The notes: generated by a model from the letters alone, not told the origin. DNA of 64,000 nt from VAZQ01 sp963763365 (GCA_963763365.1 CAVXOE010000014.1:1-64000), one strand, 5' to 3'. Positions 17,701-26,204 are shown, counted from the first letter of the stretch. Translations and numbers: made by a program.

Positions 17701-17738
17701 CAGAGGCCTCCTGGCGTTTATGCCCTAGGAGGCCTCTG
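17701..17738. other. Perfect 11-bp hairpin
   Basis: CAGAGGCCTCC (17701-17711) and GGAGGCCTCTG (17728-17738) are perfect inverted repeats around a 16-base loop. No T-run follows on either strand, so it is not a classical terminator. It lies between two small hypothetical genes. Confidence 0.5.
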
Positions 17739-17773
17739 ACCATTTGGACTCCCGATTGCGAGCCACAACGCAT

Positions 17774-17983
17774 ATGTTCGAGGACATGCCGTCGAGTAAG
17801 CGTAAGCCGCCAGCCGAGCGGCAGTTCACGGTCTACCGCATCAAGGGCGCCAAGGCCGTTCCTGTTGCCGTCGTCGCGGCCAAGGATGAGGCTGCGGCCG
17901 TTGCTCGGGTCATCGCCGATCGCGGGATCAAGGACGAGGACGAGCGCCGGCGGCTTTTCGCGCGGGACTTAAGCTTGCCCTGA
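17774..17983 (+). CDS. Small hypothetical protein
   Basis: 69 residues: MFEDMPSSKRKPPAERQFTV, YRIKGAKAVPVAVVAAKDEA, AAVARVIADRGIKDEDERRR, ending LFARDLSLP. The beta-turn-helix pattern and strong GC third-position bias support coding. No family recognised. It ends 14 bases before the partial duplicate of the miniprotein gene. Confidence 0.55.
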   Translation: MFEDMPSSKRKPPAERQFTVYRIKGAKAVPVAVVAAKDEAAAVARVIADRGIKDEDERRRLFARDLSLP

Positions 17984-17997
17984 CGATGCGCCCAGAC

Positions 17998-18032
17998 TGC
18001 CACTCGTTGTGGCTGTGAACTGGAACTGAGCG
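17998..18032 (+). repeat. Truncated copy of the miniprotein gene 3' end
   Basis: 35 bases identical except for one base (CACTCG versus CACTCA) to 16822-16856, the last 29 coding bases, stop and 3 bases beyond of the 21-codon ORF. The 5' half with the start codon and ribosome-binding site is absent here. Confidence 0.85.
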
Positions 18033-18712
18033 GATGAGTGAAGGCCTAGACTTCGGGCATCAGACGAAGCAGGTCGAACAATACGGCCACATCCTGGGTC
18101 GATGGCGACTTCGATTCTTATTGCCGTCGTGCCTTCTGTAAGAACTGCAGAAGGTATGTTCGCTTATATCGGCTCGCTCCCGACGCGAAGCCCACGCCGG
18201 GCGCAAAGCGCATCAATCATTCGTTCATGCGGGATTTGGTTTTCGAGGCAGTTGGTACGATCTTCGACTGTCGAGGAGTGTCAACCGTCGTCCCGGCCGA
18301 AGTGACTGGGCGTGGGGGAACCTTTTTCACCGCCCGGATTTGAGACCTCGCAGGCGGTCCTTCATGCCTCTCCCCCGGCAGGCCGCCTTTCTTAAGACGC
18401 CGCGCATGGCCCCTGAGTGGCCCTCAGGGGCCATTTTTCTTTTGGCACGGGCGCAAGTCGAAGTTTTTCACCGGATTCGGAATGGAGGTCAGCAGCACGT
18501 CCGGGTCGAGCATGTCCACGTCAATGATGGTGGCCAAGCCGTCATTGGAAATGTGAAGGCGCCTAATGAGGGTACGTAACCTAGCCGGCAACCTCAACCT
18601 GGCGCCGGCATCGGCTTTTTGGAAGAGCGGTCGATCAGCCCGTCGGCGGACACCGTATCCAGGTCAACGATAGTTAGAAAAGGAGGGGGCTCGCGATCCG
18701 GGAGACAGCGAT
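18033..18712. other. Gene-poor stretch with a terminator
   Basis: About 680 bases without a supported protein gene. It contains a strong plus-strand terminator (18408-18443) and, just before it, a second GC-rich stem (AGGCGG near 18351, CCGCCT near 18383). Together they are compatible with the 3' end of an unrecognised short transcript. Confidence 0.35.
18408..18443 (+). terminator. Rho-independent terminator
   Basis: GGCCCCTGAG (18408-18417) pairs perfectly with CTCAGGGGCC (18423-18432); ATTTTTCTTTT follows. No protein gene ends immediately upstream, so it may end a small RNA or a long 3' UTR. Confidence 0.75.
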
Positions 18713-18745
18713 GAGCTAAGCTGGAATCTGGGTGACGACGATTGA
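18713..18745 (+). repeat. Left terminal inverted repeat (IS256-type)
   Basis: Aligns with the reverse complement of 21681-21713 at roughly three bases in four, with GAGCTAAGC and GGGTGACGA shared exactly. Confidence 0.6.
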
Positions 18746-18868
18746 GTGAAGGCGGCGTATCGAGGCGGGTGTCAGAGCCTGCCAGAACCTCCCGAAAGGA
18801 GATGCTATGGGGCCGGCGGCGGGGGTGTGGCACCTTCGGCGCTATCCGGCCAACCGAGGGAGTGCCCC

Positions 18869-20034
18869 ATGCCCCAGCCGAACGACTTAACCGATCCGTT
18901 ACGCCGTCTTCGAGCAGGACCGGACGCTGGTTGTAGTTATCGAGATGAGCCTGTCGAGTTGGCTCGTGGCGGCGTCGTGCCGGGCGTCGCGCGCCAACCG
19001 ATGAAGAAACTCGGGTCCGACAAGGAGGCTTTGTTCCAGCTTCTGCGCGCTGGAAGACGAAGCCTCTCGAGCTGGGCGACGATTAAGCGGCTTCTGCGTG
19101 GCCTACGAGGCGGGACGCGACGGTTTCTGGCTGGCACGCTCGCTTCGGGCACGCGCATTGAGACGTATGTCATTCATCCGGAAGCGTCAGTGTTTCCCGC
19201 GAGCACCGACGGGCAAAGACTGACCGGCTCGATACCGAACTGCTCAAGCGTACGTTCCTTGGATGGTTGCGGGGCGAGCGGGGCCACTGCAGCATGGCTG
19301 GCGATCCCCACCATTCAGGAAGAGGATGCCAGACGACCGAACCGGGAGCGCGAGAAGCTGGTGGGCGATCGCACGCGCATTATCAACCGGATCAAAGCGA
19401 CGCTCATTCGGTTCGGAATCCGCACCTTCAAGCCGACCTTGCGCAAGGCCGAAGAGCGTTTGAAGGAGCTGCGCACTGCCGAAGGGCGTCCGTTGCTGGA
19501 AAACACGCGGGCGGAACTGCGCCGCGATATAGCTCGTCTGCGGATGATTCAGGAGCAGATCAAAGAGATCGAGCAACGGCGGTTGCGCGATCGAACAAGC
19601 TTCCTCTGCCAAGCCGGGCCCGCATGCGATGGTTCGCCTGATCGCGCGCGTCGTCGGCATCGGCGTCGAGACGGCGGACATGTTGGTCCATGAGATCCTG
19701 TCGCGCAACCTTCGGGATCGACAAGCGCTCGCTCGCTACGCGGGCCTGACCGGTTCACCCGATGAAAGCGGGAGTCGTCGTCGCGAGAAGGGCCTCTCGC
19801 GGTCTGGCAACGCTCGGGTGCGGCGCGGCATGATCCAATTGGCGTGGCGCTTTCTGCAGTTCCAGAAAGATAGTGCGCTCGCGCAGATGGTATCGCGAGC
19901 GGACCGCGGATCGGCGCTCAAGCACGCGCAAGACGATGATCGTTGCACTTGCGCGCAAGCTGTTGATCGCCCTTTGGCTGTTGGCGACGACCGGTCAGAT
20001 CCCCGAAGGAGTTTTGCTGCGACCGGCGATTTGA
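18869..20034 (+). CDS. IS110-family transposase, frameshifted
   Basis: DEDD-type transposase of the IS110/IS116/IS902 family. The start MPQPNDLTDPLRRL at 18869 and the end LLRPAI-stop at 20034 bracket about 385 residues in several frames: N-terminal RuvC-like DEDD region (around ARQPMKKL, DKEALFQLL, IETYVIHP), the linker NREREKLVGDRTRIINRIKA, TLIRFGIRTFKPTLRKAEER, RMIQEQIKEIE, and the C-terminal transposase_20 domain MVRLIARVVGIGVETADMLV, RQALARYAGLTGSPDESGSR, NARVRRGMIQLAWRFLQFQK. At least four indels break the frame. It is either inactive or affected by the same sequence errors as the rest of the window. Non-coding sequence to about 20400 probably belongs to the same element. Confidence 0.85.
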
Positions 20035-20411
20035 AGATCGTTATCAGGTCGATGAGGATGTGACGGCGACGTCATCATCCTCTCTTCGGTCCGAGGTGGT
20101 GGGAACCCGCCGTATCGCATGGCCTCAGTGCCGTAAGGAGAATGGTCCCCCATCTCGGAGCCCTGCTGCCGATGCGGATTACTGCATCATGGTTCGGGTC
20201 CAGTGCGGACCCACCGAATACAAGCATGCCGGCGCAACGGTTGCGCTGACAGGGCGGGCTCCCCTCGGATCAATGCAGTTGTCAGCCCCGCGCGGCCGCA
20301 AAGGGACTCTTGTTCACGGTCTCGGGCCAGGCGTGATCGTTGCGAAGGACGATAGGAGCAAGAGATGCAAAACATCGCTTGACAGAAAACGCCCCATACA
20401 AGCGATACGCC
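20035..20411. other. IS110 right end / IS256 leader region
   Basis: About 375 bases between the two transposase genes, without a gene. IS110 elements carry a non-coding end that specifies target and donor recognition, so this region is probably its right end. I could not define the exact boundary by eye. Confidence 0.4.
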
Positions 20412-21680
20412 ATGTCGAAAGATAGCACTGTCATTGCCTTGCGTCAGCCAGGCGACATCGACGATCCACTGACGGAAGTTGCCCGCGAAGGTGCTCGCCG
20501 AATGTTGGCTCAGGTGCTGATCGCCGAAGCCGACGCCTTCGTCGCCATGTGGAAGGATTTGAAGCTGCCGGATGGTCGCGACCGCATCGTGCGTCACGGC
20601 CATGGACCGGATCGCACGATCCAGACTGGGGTCGGGCCTGTCGAGATCCGTCGCGCCAAGGTACGCGATCGGGGCGATGTCGGCACGGAGGCGAAAATCC
20701 GCTTCAGCTCGGCGATCTTGCCGAAGTGGGCTCGGCGGACGAAAAGTCTCGACGCCCTGTTGCCGGTTCTCTACCTGCGCGGAGTGTCGACCGGCGATTT
20801 CCAGGAGGCGCTCACCAGCCTGTTGGGCAAAGACGCGCCGAACCTGTCGCCGGCTGTGATTTCGCGGCTAACGGCGGAGTGGCAGGTGGATTACGACGCC
20901 TGGCAGAAGCGTGATCTATCGGCGCGACGATATGTGTATGTCTGGGCGGACGGGGTCTACCTGCAGGCCCGAATGGAAGCCAACGCCGAATGCATGCTGG
21001 TGCTGATCGGCGCGACGCCGGAGGGCAAGAAGGAACTCGTCGGTTTCCAGACCGGCGTACGCGAAAGCGCGCAGAGCTGGCGTGAACTCCTCATTGACAT
21101 CAAGCAGCGTGGGCTCGAGATCGCGCCGGACCTGGCGATTGGCGATGGCGCGCTCGGCTTTTGGAAGGCGATAGAGGAGGTGTTTCCGAGCACCAGGCAC
21201 CAGCGATGTTGGGTTCACAAGACTGCCAACGTGCTGAACAAGGTTGCCCTCTCGGTCCAGGTCAACATGAAGGCAGACCTTCGTGAGATTTACGGTGCAC
21301 CGACCCGCGCGGCCGCCGAGGTCGCCATCGACGTGTTCGCCGACAAATACGGCGCCAAGTACGACAAGGCGGTGGCCTGCCTGACCAAAGATCGGGAAGC
21401 TCTGCTCGCCTTCTTCGACTTCCCCGCTGAACACTGGGACCATCTGCGCACGTCAAATCCGATCGAAAGCGTATTCGCGACGGTCCGTCATCGCACCGTG
21501 CGGACAAAGGGCTCTCTCTCAGCAAAGACCGCCAAACTCATGGTGTTCAAACTTATCAACGCCGCCGCAAAAACATGGCGGCGATTGAAAGGCGAGAACC
21601 AGTTGCCAAAGGTCGTTCAGGGCGTCAAATTCAAAAACGGAATCGAGGTCACTGAAATGCCGGCTCACCACGCCGCCTGA
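20412..21680 (+). CDS. IS256-family (Mutator-type) transposase
   Basis: Intact 422-residue transposase starting MSKDSTVIALRQPGD. Conserved blocks: EARRMLAQ-like N-terminus, PVEIRRAKVRDRGD, FSSAILPKWARRTKSLDALL, LYLRGVSTGDFQEALTSLLG, WADGVYLQARMEANAECMLV (first Asp), IGDGALGFWKAIEEVFP (second Asp), RHQRCWVHKTANVLNK (the C/WVHK signature) and RTSNPIESVFATVRHRT (catalytic Glu). Start at 20412 is preferred to 20340 because the upstream extension lies in sequence with no coding character. All DDE residues are present, so the enzyme is probably functional. The right inverted repeat follows immediately. Confidence 0.95.
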   Translation: MSKDSTVIALRQPGDIDDPLTEVAREGARRMLAQVLIAEADAFVAMWKDLKLPDGRDRIVRHGHGPDRTIQTGVGPVEIRRAKVRDRGDVGTEAKIRFSSAILPKWARRTKSLDALLPVLYLRGVSTGDFQEALTSLLGKDAPNLSPAVISRLTAEWQVDYDAWQKRDLSARRYVYVWADGVYLQARMEANAECMLVLIGATPEGKKELVGFQTGVRESAQSWRELLIDIKQRGLEIAPDLAIGDGALGFWKAIEEVFPSTRHQRCWVHKTANVLNKVALSVQVNMKADLREIYGAPTRAAAEVAIDVFADKYGAKYDKAVACLTKDREALLAFFDFPAEHWDHLRTSNPIESVFATVRHRTVRTKGSLSAKTAKLMVFKLINAAAKTWRRLKGENQLPKVVQGVKFKNGIEVTEMPAHHAA

Positions 21681-21713
21681 TCAAACCTCGTCACCCAAAA
21701 ATCTGCTTAGCTC
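21681..21713 (-). repeat. Right terminal inverted repeat (IS256-type)
   Basis: Directly abuts the transposase stop codon. Its reverse complement begins GAGCTAAGC and matches the left repeat at 18713-18745. Confidence 0.6.
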
Positions 21714-21935
21714 AACTCACGCGCCCGAGAACGCACCGCGGACTCGATCGGATCAAACCAGTTGTCGAAAAGATCGACAGTCATCTCGGCGGCAGGAGGC
21801 TGCGAAAATCAGGCTTCGTGCTATGGCTCGTCATGGCATGGTCTCCAGTCCGACGCTTCAACGCCGGATGATTCGAGGTTGATCACCCCGGAGACTACGC
21901 CACCTCAATTCCTACCAACCCCGCGATGGGACCTC

Positions 21936-22430
21936 CAAGTCCATGTGAACCACATTGATATCACACTGGGCCAAGATCGGATGTGTAAGTGACTTGACGA
22001 AACAGCCAAGCAAACCGAGCCGATTGAGAAAACCCAACCCGAAGCCAATCGCCAAGTGATAACGCTGTCTATCCCTGCTCGCCTCAAACGCACGGGCAAG
22101 GAGATGCAAATCATCGTCGACGATGGGTCGGAGCCCGCAATTCGCGACACTACCCTTGTGCGCCTGCTCGTCCGTGCTAACGCAATCGGGGATCAGCTTC
22201 TCGCGGATCGAAGCCTGACCTTTGAGGATATTGCCAAGTCGGAGGGCGTCGTTCCGTCCTATGCGACGCGGCTCTTCCGTCTCACGATATTAGCGCCCGA
22301 CATCGTCAGCGCAATTCTCGGCGGCAGACATCCCCCTGAACTGACGGCGCGCCGCCTCATGGACGATACACGGCTACCGCTCGACGGGATTGAGCAGCGG
22401 CACTATCTTGGATTTGCATCAGTTCATTGA
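21936..22430 (+). pseudogene. 3' remnant of a second serine recombinase
   Basis: Only the C-terminal third of a large serine recombinase: LQVHVNHIDITLGQDRM, then after a stop or frame change VITLSIPARLKRTGKEMQII, DDGSEPAIRDTTLVRLLVRA, SLTFEDIAKSEGVVPSYATR, LAPDIVSAILGGRHPPELTA, ending LGFASVH. It is collinear with the C-terminus of the complete recombinase at 5397-5890 (ARLKRVGREMRMIVEN, LAPDIVTAIINGRNPPQLTA, LLGFH) but clearly diverged, so it is a relic of a different element rather than a recent copy. The catalytic N-terminus is absent. It marks the right edge of the island, next to tRNA-Ser. Confidence 0.8.
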
Positions 22431-22698
22431 TCGGCGCACGCAAGAGCCAACCAATTCTTCGATCGTCTCTCGTTGCGCGTCTCGCTCTCCCGCCGCGAAT
22501 TCGGTAGCTCCGCAAGAGACTGCCGTACCACCAAATTGCGCAAACGAGACTTGCGCGGACTGATCGCGGCAAATGTCGCGCGAATTCGTCTCTGCGTGAA
22601 TACCGTCGTCGCCAAACTCGCGCAAAGTCCCGGAACTAGCGGAGGAATTCGCAAGGCGGAAATGACAAAAACATGATATATATCAGATACTTAGTTCG
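22431..22698. other. Island-edge intergenic stretch
   Basis: About 270 bases between the recombinase remnant and the 3' end of tRNA-Ser, less GC-rich than the surroundings. It contains short repeated CGCGAATTCG-like motifs (22493, 22578) but no supported gene. Confidence 0.35.
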
Positions 22699-22788
22699 TG
22701 GCGGAGGGAGTGGGATTCGAACCCACGATACGGTTTCCCGTATACACGCTTTCCAAGCGAGCGCCTTAAGCCACTCGGCCATCCCTCC
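22699..22788 (-). tRNA. tRNA-Ser (GGA)
   Basis: Minus strand. Acceptor GGAGGGA (22788-22782) pairs with TCCCTCC; D-arm GGCCGAGTGGCTTAAGGC; anticodon loop CTTGGAAAG with anticodon GGA; a long variable arm (TATACGGGAAACCGTA), as expected for a class II tRNA; T-arm GTGGGTTCGAATCCCAC; discriminator G and encoded CCA. Its 3' end faces the island, mirroring tRNA-Gln at the other edge. Confidence 0.96.
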
Positions 22789-22882
22789 GGAGGAGTGCTT
22801 CGCGCGCAGTATATAGCCGCAGTCGTTCACAGAACCAACACCGCGGGCATCGGCGCGGCGCCGCTCCTGCGGACACGGGCGA

Positions 22883-23776
22883 TCAGTTGACCAGCCGGAC
22901 CTCGCCGGCCGCGCCCGTGTCGTAGCCCGTAAGCTCGCCGGCGCGATCGCGGAAGGCATTCGCTCGCATGAAGCGGAAGAGCGCCTGCGGGCCCGGCAGA
23001 AAATAGCTGCGCTGGCGCAGCACAAGGTCGAAGCGCTCCCAGGCGAGCGGCACGAAATCGAGCCCGGCCGCGTGCGCGACCGCACGCGTCGCGATGCCGC
23101 AATCGGCGCGTCCCGCGCGAACCGCCTGCGCGATGTCGGACCCGGTCGGGCACGCGGGTTTCACGGTCGCGAGTGCGTCGAGCGCGAGACCGGAGCGGGC
23201 AACGAGCGCGAGCAGCAGGAGTTGCGCACCCGCGCCGGGCGGCCGCAGGGCCAGCCGCGCGCTGCACTCGGCGACCGCCGCCATGTCCGCAAGCCGCAGC
23301 GGATTTCCGGCCGCGACCACCAGCCCCTGCTCGCGGCGCGCGAAGGCAATGACCACCGCATCATGCAAGCCCGGCGCAGCCGCCACGGCTTCGACATTCG
23401 CGGCGTCGTCATCGCCGTCGAGGCGATGCAGATGGATCGCTGCCGCCATCACCTCGCCGCGGGCCAGGCGCCGCAGACCGGTCTCGCTGCCCTCCGGCAG
23501 GCTGGCCAGTCCCGAGCCGCTTTCGCGCAGCGCCCATTCGAGCAGCGGATCGTGGCTGCCGCCGACAATCGGCGGCGCAGGGGCGTGCGCAAGCGCGGCC
23601 GGAGCTATCAGCCCAGCCGCCAGCCAGCGGTCGAGCACGACCTTTGGAAACAGCCATTTGCCGGTGACCTTGGTGCAGGGGAGGGCGCCATTCGACGCGA
23701 GCTCGTAGAGCTTGCGTTCCGACAGGCGGAGGTAATCGGCGGCTTCTTCGGTGGTGAGCAGATCATGCATATGCAT
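22883..23776 (-). CDS. HTH (excisionase-type) regulator with periplasmic-binding-fold domain, probable tungstate/molybdate regulator
   Basis: 297 residues. Residues 5-55 form a MerR/excisionase-type helix-turn-helix (LLTTEEAADYLRLSERKLYE, CTKVTGKWLFPKVVLDRWLA). The rest, from GGSHDPLLEWALRESGSGLA on, resembles the PBP-like substrate-binding domain of oxyanion-sensing regulators (MAAAIHLHRLDGDD, CPTGSDIAQAVRAGRADCGI, ATRAVAHAAGLDFVPLAWER). It is divergent from a Tup-type tungstate transporter, with 95 bases between the starts, so it most likely senses tungstate or molybdate and controls that operon. The start at 23776 gives MHMHD; its codons form the palindrome ATGCATATGCAT. An internal ATG at 23770 is equally possible. 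Confidence 0.82.
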   Translation of the reverse strand: MHMHDLLTTEEAADYLRLSERKLYELASNGALPCTKVTGKWLFPKVVLDRWLAAGLIAPAALAHAPAPPIVGGSHDPLLEWALRESGSGLASLPEGSETGLRRLARGEVMAAAIHLHRLDGDDDAANVEAVAAAPGLHDAVVIAFARREQGLVVAAGNPLRLADMAAVAECSARLALRPPGAGAQLLLLALVARSGLALDALATVKPACPTGSDIAQAVRAGRADCGIATRAVAHAAGLDFVPLAWERFDLVLRQRSYFLPGPQALFRFMRANAFRDRAGELTGYDTGAAGEVRLVN

Positions 23777-23792
23777 ATCTCTGCATTTTTAT

Positions 23793-23818
23793 GAATCGGC
23801 TACGCAAATTGACGATTC
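23793..23818. promoter_or_regulatory. Candidate operator between regulator and tungstate operon
   Basis: GAATCG (23793-23798) and CGATTC (23813-23818) are inverted repeats 14 bases apart, in the middle of the divergent gap. A second perfect palindrome, ATGCATATGCAT, covers 23765-23776 at the regulator start. Either could be the regulator binding site; this is inference from position and symmetry. Confidence 0.35.
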
Positions 23819-23871
23819 GTGGGTGAAATGCAACACCGCGCAACCGGCTGGGGTGAACGAGAACCGGGCCA

Positions 23872-24564
23872 ATGCGGGAGAATGTCTCAGCCTTTGGGCT
23901 GCTGATTTCGGGCGATCCGGCGCTGTTCGCCATCGTTTACCTGTCGCTCGTCGTCAGCGTGTCGGCGGCCTTCTTCGGTGCGCTCATAGGTATCCCGGCC
24001 GGCGCGGCGGTCGCGCTCACGCGCTTTCCCGGCCGCGAGGCGGTCATCGTGATCCTCAATGCGCTGATGGGGTTGCCGCCGGTCGTGGTCGGACTATCGG
24101 TCTACCTTCTGCTCTCGCGCTCGGGGCCGCTCGGATCGTGGGGCCTTTTGTTCACGCCGACCGCGATGGTGATTGCGCAGACGGTGCTGATCGCACCGAT
24201 CATCGCGGCGCTCGCGCGCCAGATCATCGAGGATCTCTGGACCGAGTACCGCGACGAGCTCGCCGCCATGGATGTCGGCCCGCTCGGGCGCATCGCGACG
24301 TTGATCTGGGACGCGCGCTTCAGCCTCGTCACCGCGCTGCTGGCGGGTTTCGGCCGGGCCGCCGCGGAGGTCGGCGCCGTCATCATCGTCGGCGGCAACA
24401 TCGACGGCTTCACCCGCGTGATGACGACCGCCATCGCGCTCGAAACCTCGAAGGGCGATCTGCCGCTCGCGATCGGGCTCGGCCTCGTGCTCATCGCCGT
24501 CGTGATCGCCGTCAACGCCGCCGCCTGGGGAATCCGGCGCACCGGCGAACGGCTGGCGGGATGA
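23872..24564 (+). CDS. tupB: Tungstate ABC transporter permease (TupB-like)
   Basis: 230-residue inner-membrane permease starting MRENVSAFGLLISGDPALFA, with six or so hydrophobic segments and the permease EAA-like loop (ELAAMDVGPLGRIATLIWDA, AGFGRAAAEVGAVIIVGGNI). The LPPVVVGLSVYLLLSRSGPL and IAQTVLIAPIIAALARQIIE segments are characteristic of the TupB/WtpB-like branch rather than ModB. First gene of the plus-strand operon; its TGA overlaps the ATG of the ATPase gene. Imports tungstate delivered by TupA. Molybdate cannot be excluded as substrate. Confidence 0.88.
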   Translation: MRENVSAFGLLISGDPALFAIVYLSLVVSVSAAFFGALIGIPAGAAVALTRFPGREAVIVILNALMGLPPVVVGLSVYLLLSRSGPLGSWGLLFTPTAMVIAQTVLIAPIIAALARQIIEDLWTEYRDELAAMDVGPLGRIATLIWDARFSLVTALLAGFGRAAAEVGAVIIVGGNIDGFTRVMTTAIALETSKGDLPLAIGLGLVLIAVVIAVNAAAWGIRRTGERLAG

Positions 24565-25301
24565 GCATGCGCGCGGCTGTCACCGATCTGCCTGTTGTGC
24601 TCGAAGATGTGTCATTCGCGGTACGCGACGTGGCGATCCTCGACCATCTCTCGCTCGCATTCGACTATGGACCGCCGACGGTCATCATCGGCCCGAACGG
24701 CGCCGGCAAGACGACCTTGCTGCGGCTGGCGATGGGCTTGGTCCGGCCAAGCTCCGGACGCATCACTGGACGCATCACTTGGGGCGGCCGCGAGAACGTG
24801 CCGTCAACGCGCCGCGCCATCGTGTTCCAGCGCCCGGCAATGCTCCGGCGTAGCGCGGCGGCCAATCTGCGCTATGCGCTCAATGCGGCCGGCGTGAAAC
24901 GCGCCGAGAACACTGCGCGAGCGTCTGAACTTCTTGCGCTCGTCGGCCTGGAGGCGATCGCCGAACGGCCGGCGCGGCGGCTCTCGGGCGGCGAGCAGCA
25001 GCGCCTAGCGCTTGCCCGCGCGCTCGCCAAGGATCCGCAGATTCTGTTTCTCGACGAGCCGACCGCGAGCCTCGATCCGGCCGCCACCAAGGCGATCGAG
25101 GATGTGGTGCGGGCGGTCGCGGCGCGCGGCATCAAGGTGGTGATGTCGACGCATGATCTCGGCGAAGCGCGACGGCTCGCGGGCGAGATCGTGCTCATGC
25201 ATCGCGGCCGCATCGTCGAACAGACCCCGGCCGAAGCATTTTTCTCCGCGCCGAAGACGATCGAGGCCCGCCGGTTTGTCGCCGGCGAGCTGCTGGTCTG
25301 A
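24561..25301 (+). CDS. tupC: Tungstate ABC transporter ATP-binding protein (TupC-like)
   Basis: 246-residue ABC ATPase. Walker A GPNGAGKTTLL, Q-loop IVFQRPAM, signature LSGGEQQRLALARAL, Walker B ILFLDEPTASLDP, H-loop STHDLGEARRLA. The ATG at 24561 overlaps the TupB stop by four bases; a second in-frame ATG is two codons later. It powers import through the TupB permease. No C-terminal TOBE domain is present, which separates it from classical ModC. Continuous with the preceding frame, so upstream open sequence is not part of the protein. Confidence 0.9.
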   Translation: MSMRAAVTDLPVVLEDVSFAVRDVAILDHLSLAFDYGPPTVIIGPNGAGKTTLLRLAMGLVRPSSGRITGRITWGGRENVPSTRRAIVFQRPAMLRRSAAANLRYALNAAGVKRAENTARASELLALVGLEAIAERPARRLSGGEQQRLALARALAKDPQILFLDEPTASLDPAATKAIEDVVRAVAARGIKVVMSTHDLGEARRLAGEIVLMHRGRIVEQTPAEAFFSAPKTIEARRFVAGELLV

Positions 25302-25323
25302 ACGACAAAACGGGAGCGCCCTC

Positions 25324-26204
25324 ATGTTTGCACGCCGCACATTCTTTTCCCTCATCGCCGCCGTGGTCGCGGCATCCGCTTCGTTGTCCGCGCAGGCGCA
25401 GGACAATCGATCCAGGACAAATCGATCCAGGACAAATCGATCGTGGTGTCGTCGACCACATCGACCCAGGATTCCGGCCTGTTCGGCCACATCCTGCCGC
25501 TGTTCAAGGCCAAGACCGGGATCGACGTGAAGGTCGTGTCGCAGGGCACCGGCCAGGCGCTCGACACCGGCAAGCGCGGCGACGCCGACGTGGTGTTCGT
25601 CCACGCCAAGGGCCTGGAGGAGAAGTTCGTCGCCGACGGCTTCGGCGTGAAGCGCAACCCGGTGATGTACAACGACTTCGTGCTGATCGGACCGAAGAGC
25701 GATCCCGCCGGCATCAAGGGCACGTCCGATATCGCCAAGGCGCTCGACACGATCAAGGCGAAGGGGGCCACGTTCATCTCCCGCGGAGACCGGTCAGGTA
25801 CGCATGTCGCCGAGCTCGACCTGTGGAAGGCCGCGGGCGTCGATATCGCCAAGGAGAAGGCCGACAAGACGCTCGGCCCCTGGTACCGCGAGATCGGCCA
25901 GGGCATGGGCGCGGCGCTCAACACCGCGTCGGCCTCGAATGCCTACGTGCTCGCCGATCGCGGCACGTGGCTCTCGTTCAAGAACCGCGGCGATCTCGAC
26001 ATCCTGGTGGCCGGCGACAAGCGCATGTTCAACCAGTATGGCGTGATCCTGGTGAACCCGGCCAAGCATCCGCATGTGAAGAAGGACGCGGGCCAGGCCT
26101 TCATCGATTGGCTCATTTCGCCTGAAGGCCAGAAGGCGATCGCCGACTACAAGATCAACGGCGAGCAGCTCTTCTTCCCCAACGCCAACGTGCCGGGAGC
26201 GTGA
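25324..26204 (+). CDS. tupA: Tungstate ABC transporter substrate-binding protein (TupA-like), frameshift in a 15-bp tandem repeat
   Basis: Periplasmic tungstate-binding protein, about 290 residues. The signal peptide MFARRTFFSLIAAVVAASAS ends at AQA. The mature part runs IVVSSTTSTQDSGLFGHILP, VVSQGTGQALDTGKRGDADV, VLIGPKSDPAGIKGT, FISRGDRSGTHVAELDLWKA and YGVILVNPAKHPHVKKDAGQ; the TTSTQDSGL, GTGQAL, SRGDRSGTH and YREIGQGMG segments are those of the TupA family. Between signal and mature part the unit AGGACAAATCGATCC occurs nearly three times; the first copy lacks one A, which shifts the frame. If it were complete the protein would contain QDKSI three times in frame. RBS GGGAGCG precedes the ATG. 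Confidence 0.88.

Larger units (their letters stand above)
18713..21713. mobile_element. IS256-type element interrupted or flanked by an IS110-type element
   Basis: Imperfect terminal inverted repeats lie at 18713-18745 (starts GAGCTAAGC, contains GGGTGACGA) and 21681-21713 (same on the opposite strand). Between them are an IS110-family transposase (18869-20034) and an intact IS256-family transposase (20412-21680). The right repeat sits directly behind the IS256 stop as expected, whereas the left one is separated from the IS256 start by the whole IS110 gene. The simplest reading is an IS256 element whose left end was entered by IS110. No target-site duplication is visible at the outer ends. 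Confidence 0.55.
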
